Part shown: one piece after another, positions 1 to 5,307 of the stretch
Layout of the letters: every line of letters starts with the position of its first letter
Position numbering within the stretch: the stretch's first letter is position 1
NCBI GenBank assembly: GCA_030838025.1
Contig: JAUTXM010000198.1
Span: forward strand, 1-5,950
Length of the DNA: 5,950 nt
Direction of reading: 5' to 3'
From: Acidimicrobiaceae bacterium
Lineage (GTDB): Bacteria; Actinomycetota; Acidimicrobiia; Acidimicrobiales; Palsa-688
Program-made: the position numbers and the translations under genes
The notes under the pieces: generated by a model
Database searches by the model: none
What the model was told of the DNA's origin: nothing
Seen by the model: only the letters and a program-made list of their open reading frames with translations

Positions 1-1
1 C

Positions 2-361
2 CGGGCCTTTCGCTCGGCTCGTCGCCTATTGAAACGACGCCGTGCTGAGAAGATCCTGGAGCCGCAATGTCCGCCCATTGAACAGCTGGCGGCTGACCTG
101 CGGCGACTGTTGCAGCGCCACGAGGCGCTCAAGCAGGCCACGGATGTCGCCATGCGGGCCCGGCATTTGAAGGCCCTGGAGGCGGCAATCGGCGATTGTG
201 CGACCGAGGCCGCCCGGGCGTTGGGCGTGCCCTGTCGAGACCCGCAGGAGCGCTGTCCCCTACCGGTCCCCGAGCTCCGGTGCCTCTTGCGGGCCCTGGC
301 GGACGCTGGGTTGGTCCTGGTCCCGGCCACCGGGTTGATGGCCACGGACGGGCACCACTAA
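2..361 (+). CDS. Conserved actinobacterial hypothetical protein, 5' end outside window
   Basis: The reading frame is open from the first bases of the window to the TAA at 359-361, so the gene probably starts upstream. An internal TTG at 29 is possible but has no clear ribosome-binding site. The visible 119 residues begin with a very basic stretch (RRLLKRRRAEK) that could be the cytoplasmic edge after a membrane anchor lying outside the window. A predicted helical segment follows (IEQLAADLRRLLQRHEALK, then RARHLKALEAAIGDCATEA), and the end is hydrophobic (ELRCLLRALADAGLVL). The pattern resembles short, mostly helical actinobacterial proteins of unknown function that I recall only as hypothetical. 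No catalytic motif is visible. It lies on the same strand as the transporter operon but is separated by about 360 bases and a possible terminator, so it is probably not co-regulated. Function unknown; membrane anchoring is inference. Confidence 0.65.
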   Translation, partial: RAFRSARRLLKRRRAEKILEPQCPPIEQLAADLRRLLQRHEALKQATDVAMRARHLKALEAAIGDCATEAARALGVPCRDPQERCPLPVPELRCLLRALADAGLVLVPATGLMATDGHH

Positions 362-389
362 CCACACACGGCGTGCGGATTCCGGGCGG

Positions 390-417
390 GCGTCGGTGCC
401 TCGAAGCTGACCGACGC
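390..417 (+). terminator. Stem-loop after the hypothetical gene, possible terminator
   Basis: The 8-base sequence GCGTCGGT at 390-397 is a perfect inverted match to ACCGACGC at 410-417, with a 12-base loop. It begins 29 bases after the stop codon of the upstream gene. No T-run follows, so it is not a classical intrinsic terminator, although actinobacterial terminators often lack one. It could equally be a chance hairpin in GC-rich DNA. Confidence 0.35.
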
Positions 418-517
418 GGCTGAAGGTCGTGATCGCCGCTCTGCCGTTTGAGCGCGATGGCGGGCGGACCCGCCCGCTGCGGCGACGGCCTCTTGGGGCT
501 CGCACTCACGAAGATCC

Positions 518-525
518 TTGCGCAA
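518..525. promoter_or_regulatory. Palindrome TTGCGCAA overlapping the -35 box, possible operator
   Basis: TTGCGCAA is a perfect 8-base palindrome and is followed by AACGTT (524-529), which also reads the same on both strands. Overlapping short palindromes with a central CG recall sites bound by LacI-family sugar regulators, which commonly control importers of this kind in actinobacteria. The symmetry does not extend cleanly beyond the core, and no regulator gene lies in the window. An operator role is therefore speculative. Confidence 0.22.
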
Positions 526-548
526 CGTTTCCTGAGGGTTAATACTCT
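518..548 (+). promoter_or_regulatory. Candidate promoter of the sugar importer operon
   Basis: TTGCGC at 518-523 resembles a -35 box. It is followed by an AT-rich patch, TTAATACTCT, at 539-548. Two -10 readings are possible: AATACT at 541-546 with a 17-base spacer, or TACTCT at 543-548, which fits the actinobacterial TANNNT pattern with a 19-base spacer. Transcription would begin near 553-556 and leave a leader of about 165 bases before the lipoprotein gene. This rests on motif reading alone. Confidence 0.35.
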
Positions 549-585
549 CCACAAGCGGGTAATAGACGCACCGTCAGTTCGGGGG

Positions 586-592
586 AAGGAGG
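586..592 (+). promoter_or_regulatory. Strong Shine-Dalgarno sequence in the leader
   Basis: AAGGAGG is close to the full anti-16S complement, yet it lies about 128 bases before the lipoprotein start. It sits 4 bases before a GTG at 597 that opens a 32-codon frame. The true lipoprotein start has only a G-run (711-716) close to its GTG, so the best ribosome-binding site in this leader does not serve the main gene. Confidence 0.4.
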
Positions 593-596
593 CGCG

Positions 597-695
597 GTGC
601 AACGCCATTCGATGTCGTTGTTCGTCGCGCTTTCAGCCACCCGAACCGTCAGATCGACACGCGATTTGTCCATTTGGGCGGCCTGTCGGCCCTGA
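597..695 (+). CDS. Possible 32-codon upstream ORF (leader peptide)
   Basis: A GTG at 597 follows AAGGAGG with a 4-base gap and opens a frame of 32 codons ending in TGA at 693-695, which is 24 bases before the lipoprotein GTG. The peptide would begin MQRHSMSLFVALSATRT, contains five arginines in total, and has no recognisable family. It is in the same frame as the lipoprotein gene, so a single stop separates them. The possibilities are a translated leader that affects expression of the operon, a chance frame behind a chance AGGAGG, or the remnant of an older upstream start. The sequence alone cannot decide. Confidence 0.25.
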   Translation: MQRHSMSLFVALSATRTVRSTRDLSIWAACRP

Positions 696-719
696 CGAAA
701 TCGAAGAAACGGGGGGTCC

Positions 720-815
720 GTGACGGCAAGGCTAAGTGAAAGATCACGATCTCGTCCTCGCCGCGGCGTTCTTTTGTTAGCCATGATGGTCCTCGTTGGT
801 GGTCTCGCCGCCTGC
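720..815 (+). other. Lipoprotein signal peptide with lipobox
   Basis: Residues 1-31 form a type II signal peptide: a basic n-region rich in Arg (R8, R10, R12, R14, R15), a hydrophobic core from about 17 to 28, and lipobox L29-A30-A31 before Cys32 (codon 813-815). Cleavage before Cys32 and lipid attachment would tether the binding protein to the outer face of the membrane. The two adjacent arginines are not followed by a typical Tat motif, so Sec export is more likely. Confidence 0.85.
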
Positions 816-2045
816 GGCGGTGGGGGTTCGGGTGGCACGACGACGCTGCAGTGGTATGGCCCGCCGGACAGCGCCGGTGCCACAGACTTGATCGTGAAGT
901 CCTGTAACCAGCAGTCAAACGGCGCCTACCGGCTCGTAAACAACCCGCTGCCCTCCACCGCTGACGGCCAGCGGGAGCAGCTCGTCCGCCGGATGGCGGC
1001 CAAGGACTCAACGGTGGACCTCATGACCGTTGATCCGCCGTACACCGCGGAGCTGGCGAATGCCGGCTGGCTGACGGTTTTCACTCCGGACGAGCGGGCT
1101 CAGCTCCTCCAAGGGGTGCTCGACTCGCCGACCAAGAGCGCGGTCTGGAAAGGCCAGCTGGTTGCCGCACCATGGGAAGCCAACACGCAGCTGCTCTGGT
1201 ACGACAAGTCGGTTGCCAAGGCGGCGGGCGTCGATCCGACCTCGCCGGACTTTACCTGGGACCAGATGATCGACGCGGCCGTCAAGACGGGTAAGACGGT
1301 TGCAGAACAGGGCAACCGGTACGAGGGCTACATGGTCTGGGTCAACGCCCTGGTCCTCTCGGCGGGCGGGTCGATCCTGACCGACAACGACAAGGGTCGT
1401 GACGCCGTCCCGTCCCTGAACTCTGCGGCGGGGAAGACGGCGGCCGAGATCATCCGGAAGTTGGCCACATCGAAGGCCGCCGACCCGGCTCTGTCGTCGG
1501 CTGACGAGGGAGCATCGCTGGCCACCTTCGAAGGTCCGACCGGTGGCTTCCTCTTGAACTGGCCCTACGTCTACGCAACCATTCAGGCAAATGTCAAGCT
1601 CGGCTCGGTCAGGAAGTCAGTACTGGACAACCTGGGTTGGGCCCGCTACCCCGAAGCCGTGGCCGGGCAGCCGAGCACCCCCCCTCTTGGTGGCGGCAAT
1701 GTGGCGATAAGCAAGTTCAGCAAGAATCAGTCGAAGGCGTTCGCTGCCCTCAAGTGCATCATCTCTCCTGAGATGGAGAAGCAGAACATATTGGTCTCAG
1801 GTAACCCCATTGCCAACGGCGCGGTGTACGACGACCCCCAGGTCCAGAAGTTGTTCCCGATGGCAACACTGATGCGGGACTCGATCAATGCCGCCGGTCC
1901 GCGGCCGGTGACGCCTTACTACGGCGACGTTTCGGCGGCCGTTCAGAGGGATTGGCACCCGCAAAGCTCGTTGAACCCGGACAGCGCGCCAGCCGCCACA
2001 GCCAAACTGATCAGCAATGTCCTGCACGACAAGAGACTGCTGTGA
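720..2045 (+). CDS. lpqY: LpqY-like trehalose-binding lipoprotein of a sugar ABC importer
   Basis: This is the extracytoplasmic solute-binding lipoprotein (family 1) of the importer, 441 residues. The GTG start is chosen because it supplies the basic n-region (residues 8-15); the ATGs at 783 and 786 would remove it. A hydrophobic stretch (17-29) leads to the lipobox LAAC with lipidated Cys32, then a Gly/Ser linker. The sequence closely follows M. tuberculosis LpqY: CNQQ at 62-65, DLMTVD, AAPWEANTQLLWY, EGYMVW and LSAGGS. Residues that I recall as trehalose contacts in mycobacterial LpqY (Asp97, Asn151, Glu258, Trp276, Arg421) appear here as Asp105, Asn155, Glu263, Trp281 and Arg395. Cys62 and Cys346 both match cysteines in LpqY and could form a disulfide. 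The protein is about 27 residues shorter, chiefly after the NWPYVY segment. Trehalose is the best guess; a related disaccharide cannot be excluded. Confidence 0.9.
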   Translation: MTARLSERSRSRPRRGVLLLAMMVLVGGLAACGGGGSGGTTTLQWYGPPDSAGATDLIVKSCNQQSNGAYRLVNNPLPSTADGQREQLVRRMAAKDSTVDLMTVDPPYTAELANAGWLTVFTPDERAQLLQGVLDSPTKSAVWKGQLVAAPWEANTQLLWYDKSVAKAAGVDPTSPDFTWDQMIDAAVKTGKTVAEQGNRYEGYMVWVNALVLSAGGSILTDNDKGRDAVPSLNSAAGKTAAEIIRKLATSKAADPALSSADEGASLATFEGPTGGFLLNWPYVYATIQANVKLGSVRKSVLDNLGWARYPEAVAGQPSTPPLGGGNVAISKFSKNQSKAFAALKCIISPEMEKQNILVSGNPIANGAVYDDPQVQKLFPMATLMRDSINAAGPRPVTPYYGDVSAAVQRDWHPQSSLNPDSAPAATAKLISNVLHDKRLL

Positions 2046-2076
2046 CGCCGCTTCCACACGGCCGTCAACGCCAACC

Positions 2077-2083
2077 GAGGAGG
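2077..2083 (+). promoter_or_regulatory. Ribosome-binding site fixing the sugA start
   Basis: GAGGAGG lies 5 bases before the ATG at 2089. It supports this start over the in-frame ATG at 2017, which would overlap the lipoprotein gene, and over the ATG at 2155, which has no comparable site. Confidence 0.8.
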
Positions 2084-2088
2084 CCGAG

Positions 2089-3048
2089 ATGACGGTTACC
2101 GCCCCGGAACGAGAAGCCTCAGTCGTGCCGGCCGAAGCTCCCCATTCGTACGGGATGTCCGAACGGACGCGAAAGGAGCGTCGCTTGGGCTGGAAGTTGA
2201 CAGCCCCGGCGGTGATCTTGATGCTGGCGGTCACCGGGTACCCGATGGTGAACGCCTTGTACCTGTCACTATTCAGTTACCGTCTCACCGACCCGAGCGG
2301 CCGGAAGTTCGTCGGCCTTGCCAACTACGGCGTGGTGCTGCGGGATTCGCTGTGGTGGCAAGACGTGGTCACGACCGTGATCATCACCGTCGTCACGGTG
2401 GCGATCGAGTTGGTAATCGGCTTCGTTTTCGCCATGGTGATGAACAAGATCATCTTCGGGCGTCGCACCGTGCGGACCGCGATCTTGCTTCCCTATGGGA
2501 TCATCACTGTGGTTTCCGCGTTCGCCTGGAAATATGCCTTCGCGCTCGATTCGGGCTTCGTCAGCAACTGGCTGGGATGGCTCGTGGGTAAGAATTACAA
2601 CTGGTTCGGCCATCGCGGTTCAGCCCTCTTGGTGATCTGCCTCGAGGAGATTTGGAAGACGACACCGTTTATCTCGCTGCTACTTCTGGCCGGCCTGTCG
2701 CAGGTACCCGAGGTGCTACAGGAGGCGGCCAAGGTCGACGGCGCCACCTTCATGCAACGGCTGTGGAAGGTGACCATTCCCAACATGAAGGCCGCCATCA
2801 TGGTCGCAGTGCTCTTTCGAGCGCTTGATGCCTGGCGTATCTTCGAGTCCATCTTCATCATGACCGCCGGTGCCCAGAAAACGGAATCGCTGTCGTTCCT
2901 CACCTACCGGCAGAGCATCACCCGGGTGGCGCTCGGGATCGGCTCGGCGGTATCGGTGCTGCTCTTTGTGACGATGGTGATCATCGCCGCTATTTTCCTA
3001 AAGGGCTTCAAAGTCGATCTCGGTACGGTGAAAGGGGAACGCCGATGA
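2089..3048 (+). CDS. sugA: SugA-like sugar ABC transporter permease (MalF type)
   Basis: This is one of the two membrane subunits of the importer, 319 residues (mycobacterial SugA is of similar size, about 307). A basic cytoplasmic N-terminus (residues 24-36, SERTRKERRLGWK) precedes about six membrane spans near 37-62, 93-118, 129-150, 178-203, 234-257 and 283-304. The EAA loop that contacts the ATPase is at 212-231: EAAKVDGA, then a conserved Pro231. Stretches shared with M. tuberculosis SugA as I remember it include RTAILLPYGIITVVSA, EIWKTTPFISLLLLAGL and LFRALDAWRIF. The gene starts 43 bases after the lipoprotein stop, and its TGA overlaps the next ATG in an ATGA junction, implying translational coupling. 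The product would sit in the cytoplasmic membrane as a heterodimer with the SugB-like subunit. Confidence 0.92.
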   Translation: MTVTAPEREASVVPAEAPHSYGMSERTRKERRLGWKLTAPAVILMLAVTGYPMVNALYLSLFSYRLTDPSGRKFVGLANYGVVLRDSLWWQDVVTTVIITVVTVAIELVIGFVFAMVMNKIIFGRRTVRTAILLPYGIITVVSAFAWKYAFALDSGFVSNWLGWLVGKNYNWFGHRGSALLVICLEEIWKTTPFISLLLLAGLSQVPEVLQEAAKVDGATFMQRLWKVTIPNMKAAIMVAVLFRALDAWRIFESIFIMTAGAQKTESLSFLTYRQSITRVALGIGSAVSVLLFVTMVIIAAIFLKGFKVDLGTVKGERR

Positions 3049-3899
3049 CCAGTACTGCGACGGCCGCGCCGCCGAAGCAGAGGAGGCAACGCACGATCTC
3101 GATCGGCGGCGCCATCCTGATCGTCATCTACACCATGCTGCCGATCGTGTGGATCCTGTCGCTCTCCCTCAAGTCTCCCGGCGACCTCACCAACAAGAAG
3201 TTCTTGCCGAGTCACTGGACCCTGGGGAACTACCGCACGGTCTTCAAGACCAGCCTGTTCACTGACGCGCTGCGCAACTCGATTGGGATCTCGCTCATCG
3301 CGACAGTCATTGGCGTCGTCGTCGCCACCTTCGCGGCCTACGCAATCGCCAGGCTGGACTTCCCTGGCAAAAGGGCCATACTTTCGCTTGCGCTGGCCAT
3401 AGCCATATTCCCGCAGGTCGCCCTGCTGGGCTCGCTCTTCAGCATGTGGCGGGCGGTCAAGCTGTACGACACCTGGCCGGGCCTCATCATCCCTTACGTC
3501 TCGTTCACCTTGCCGCTCTCCATCTGGGTGCTGTCGGCATTCTTCCGGGAGATCCCTTGGGAGATGGAGCAGGCGGCGCAGGTTGACGGGGCCACGGCGT
3601 GGCAGGCATTCACCAAGGCGATAGTCCCGCTGGCGGCACCCGGCGTATTCACGACGGCCATCATCGCGTTCTTCGCTGCCTGGCAAGACTTCGCGTTCGC
3701 TATCACCCTCACGTCCACCAATCGGGCCCGCACCGTCCCCGCGGCACTCGCCTTTTTCACGGGGGCCTCGCAGTTCCAACAGCCGACGACGGCGATCGCG
3801 GCGGGCGCCATCGTCGTTACTGTCCCGATCATCATCCTGGTGCTGGTCTTCCAGCGCCGTATCGTGGCTGGCCTCACGGCCGGCGCCGTCAAGGGCTGA
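3045..3899 (+). CDS. sugB: SugB-like sugar ABC transporter permease (MalG type)
   Basis: This is the second channel subunit, 284 residues, the usual MalG/SugB length. A basic N-terminal tail (K11-R16) leads into about six membrane spans. Recognisable SugB stretches include LPIVWILSLSLK (32-43), AAYAIARLDFPGKR (97-110), YDTWPGLIIPY (141-151) and LSAFFREIPWEMEQAA. The EAA loop reads EQAAQVDGA at 175-183, with Pro195 after it. The extreme C-terminus, FQRRIVAGLTAGAVKG, matches mycobacterial SugB almost exactly. The ATG overlaps the preceding stop by four bases, and a G-rich site (AAAGGGGAA, 3031-3039) lies upstream at suitable spacing. It pairs with the SugA-like subunit to form the translocation path. 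I see nothing unusual in it. Confidence 0.93.
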   Translation: MTSTATAAPPKQRRQRTISIGGAILIVIYTMLPIVWILSLSLKSPGDLTNKKFLPSHWTLGNYRTVFKTSLFTDALRNSIGISLIATVIGVVVATFAAYAIARLDFPGKRAILSLALAIAIFPQVALLGSLFSMWRAVKLYDTWPGLIIPYVSFTLPLSIWVLSAFFREIPWEMEQAAQVDGATAWQAFTKAIVPLAAPGVFTTAIIAFFAAWQDFAFAITLTSTNRARTVPAALAFFTGASQFQQPTTAIAAGAIVVTVPIIILVLVFQRRIVAGLTAGAVKG

Positions 3900-3911
3900 A
3901 GCCCGCCTGCC

Positions 3912-3918
3912 AAGGAGG
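3912..3918 (+). promoter_or_regulatory. Ribosome-binding site fixing the sugC start
   Basis: AAGGAGG lies 10 bases before the ATG at 3929. The frame is open far upstream, back inside sugB, so this site and the match of the N-terminus to other SugC proteins decide the start. The spacing is slightly long. An ATG at 3944 is in frame but would remove the first residues of the conserved opening strand. Confidence 0.75.
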
Positions 3919-3928
3919 ATCCGTACCG

Positions 3929-5287
3929 ATGGCCCCGATCACCATGAACCACGTCACCAAGGTGTACGGCGACGGTTATCCAGCGGTGAACGATGTAAGC
4001 CTCGACATCGCGGACGGCGAGTTCATGATCCTCGTCGGCCCGTCGGGATGCGGGAAGTCGACGTTGCTGCGCATGATCGTCGGTCTCGAGGACATCTCTT
4101 CGGGCGACATGCTCATCGGCGGCGAACGGGTCAACGAGAAGGCGCCGAGGGACCGCAATCTGTCCATGGTGTTCCAGAACTACGCCCTGTATCCCCACCT
4201 CACGGTGTACGAGAACATCGCCTTCCCGCTCCGGTTGAAGGGCGTGTCGGACGAGGAGATCAAGCGCCGGGTGGAGGAGGCGGCCACCACGCTCGAACTC
4301 ACCGAGCACCTGCAGCGCAAGCCTTCTCAGCTTTCGGGCGGGCAGCGCCAGCGGGTTGCCATGGGCCGGGCGATCGTGCGGCAGGCGTCGGCATTCTTGT
4401 TTGACGAGCCCCTGTCGAACCTCGATGCCAAGCTTCGAGGGCAGATGAGGACCGAGATCCTGCGACTGCAGCGTCGGCTCGACACCACGACGGTCTATGT
4501 GACCCATGACCAGACCGAGGCCATGACCCTCGGCGACCGGGTGGCGGTGATGCGCAAGGGCGTCCTGCAACAGGTTGCCAGTCCGCGTGAACTATATGAG
4601 CAGCCTCTCAACCTCTTTGTCGCGGGTTTCATCGGGTCGCCCCCGATGAACTTCCTTCCGGCCGCGATTGAGAACAACCAGGTGAAGTTGCCTTTCTTGT
4701 CCTATCCTCTGCCGCGCGAGGTGGCAGCGCAGATTGGGAGTAGTGACCTGCTCATCGCCGGTATCCGCCCCGAACACTTCGCCGACTCCAGCCTGGTCGA
4801 TGAGAACAAGCGAGACCGGGGGATCACCTTCGAAGTAAAGGTCGACGTTACGGAATGGCTGGGCAGCCAGCAGTACGCCTATGTCCCGTTCGAAGCGCCT
4901 GATGAGATCACTCGTCACTTGGCTGAGCTCCAACAGGAACTTGACAGCGAGCACATGCGGACCCAGATGATCGTGTCACTCGACCCCGCCAGTCGCATCC
5001 GTGACGGCGCCAAGTCCGAACTCTGGCTCGACCCCTCACGGGTTCACCTATTCGATCCGCGCACCGGGAAGAACCTGACCCGCGAAATGACAATCGCGGC
5101 CCAGGCGGCCGCGGCACCAGCCCCGGCCGCGCCAGCCCCGGCGGCGCCAGCCCCGGCGGCGCCCGCCCCGGCGGCGGCCGCGCCTGCTGGAGCAGGCTCG
5201 GCTTCTACCTCGGCGGCCGGCGCGTCCGCAACCGGAGGACCCGCTGAGCCGCCGGCGGCACCCGACGGTTCAGTGCGCGCCACCTGA
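3929..5287 (+). CDS. sugC: SugC/MalK-type sugar ABC transporter ATPase with Ala/Pro-rich tail
   Basis: This ATP-hydrolysing subunit drives sugar import, as a dimer on the inner face of the membrane. All nucleotide-binding motifs are intact: Walker A GPSGCGKST (37-45), Q-loop Gln83, signature LSGGQ (135-139), Walker B with catalytic Glu160 (FLFDE, 156-160), D-loop SNLD (163-166) and switch His193. The stretch ERVNEKAPRDR (66-76) is typical of SugC. After about residue 235 comes the MalK-like regulatory region with TOBE-type folds; FVAGFIGSPPMNF and IRPEH are visible. The core ends near residue 390 after FDPRTGKNLTR, where M. tuberculosis SugC (393 residues) also ends. This protein instead continues to 452 with an Ala/Pro/Gly/Ser tail. 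It starts 29 bases after sugB. Sugar specificity comes from the lipoprotein; ATPases of this type can sometimes serve several importers. Confidence 0.93.
   Translation: MAPITMNHVTKVYGDGYPAVNDVSLDIADGEFMILVGPSGCGKSTLLRMIVGLEDISSGDMLIGGERVNEKAPRDRNLSMVFQNYALYPHLTVYENIAFPLRLKGVSDEEIKRRVEEAATTLELTEHLQRKPSQLSGGQRQRVAMGRAIVRQASAFLFDEPLSNLDAKLRGQMRTEILRLQRRLDTTTVYVTHDQTEAMTLGDRVAVMRKGVLQQVASPRELYEQPLNLFVAGFIGSPPMNFLPAAIENNQVKLPFLSYPLPREVAAQIGSSDLLIAGIRPEHFADSSLVDENKRDRGITFEVKVDVTEWLGSQQYAYVPFEAPDEITRHLAELQQELDSEHMRTQMIVSLDPASRIRDGAKSELWLDPSRVHLFDPRTGKNLTREMTIAAQAAAAPAPAAPAPAAPAPAAPAPAAAAPAGAGSASTSAAGASATGGPAEPPAAPDGSVRAT
5114..5173 (+). repeat. 15-base tandem repeat encoding APAPA units in the sugC tail
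   Basis: Four consecutive 15-base units start at 5114, 5129, 5144 and 5159. Units two and three are identical (GCGCCAGCCCCGGCG). The first differs at two positions and the fourth at one. The unit is exactly five codons and in frame, so each copy adds Ala-Pro-Ala-Pro-Ala. A degenerate GC-rich continuation follows from 5174. Such an array can gain or lose copies by slippage without breaking the frame. Confidence 0.85.
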
Positions 5288-5302
5288 TCCGGTAGTCGGA
5301 TT
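5286..5302 (+). other. Small hairpin between sugC and the DUF4032 gene
   Basis: ATCCG (5287-5291) and CGGAT (5297-5301) can pair around a 5-base loop, with a possible extra G-T pair outside. The structure covers the end of the sugC stop codon and the only weak Shine-Dalgarno-like bases (GGA, 5298-5300) before the next ATG. It is too short to be a convincing terminator. If it forms, it would lower translation initiation of the next gene. Confidence 0.2.
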
Positions 5303-5307
5303 TCCCC

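Larger units (their letters stand above)
362..719. other. Intergenic leader before the transporter operon
   Basis: This stretch of about 358 bases carries no convincing gene of ordinary size. Open frames on both strands here give Arg/Pro-rich translations without recognisable domains, as is usual for shadows in high-GC DNA. It holds the stem-loop at 390-417, a candidate promoter and palindrome at 518-548, and a Shine-Dalgarno-like sequence at 586-592 ahead of a 32-codon frame. It is the only place in the window with room for the main promoter of the five downstream genes. Base composition is locally less GC-rich around 511-570, which fits a promoter. Confidence 0.7.

Noticed and set aside
129..608. 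159-residue minus-strand frame over the first gene and the leader
   Set aside because: The translation is Arg/Pro-rich without domains, covers the probable promoter region, and has no convincing start signal.
448..723. 91-residue plus-strand frame across the leader
   Set aside because: No recognisable family or clear ribosome-binding site, and it would span the candidate promoter and end over the lipoprotein start.
2017..2088. Earlier ATG for sugA inside the end of the lipoprotein gene
   Set aside because: It would add a Cys/Thr-rich leader with no counterpart in the family, while GAGGAGG stands 5 bases before the ATG at 2089.
2904..3779. Long open frame on the minus strand opposite sugA and sugB
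   Set aside because: It is extremely rich in Arg, Asp, Glu and Gly and has no recognisable domain. It lies wholly opposite two well-supported permease genes, as expected for a shadow frame in high-GC coding DNA.
3893..3904. Hairpin GGGC-TGAA-GCCC at the sugB stop codon
   Set aside because: The stem is only four base pairs with no T-run, and sugC follows 29 bases later with a strong ribosome-binding site. A terminator here is unlikely.
3599..3928. Upstream extension of the sugC frame into sugB
   Set aside because: The extra 110 residues overlap sugB in another frame and read as low-complexity His/Arg/Gly sequence. The strong ribosome-binding site at 3912-3918 and homologous N-termini place the start at 3929.
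3494..4570. 358-residue open frame on the minus strand opposite sugB and sugC
   Set aside because: It mirrors conserved transporter coding sequence, shows no family features, and has a His/Arg-rich composition typical of antisense shadows.
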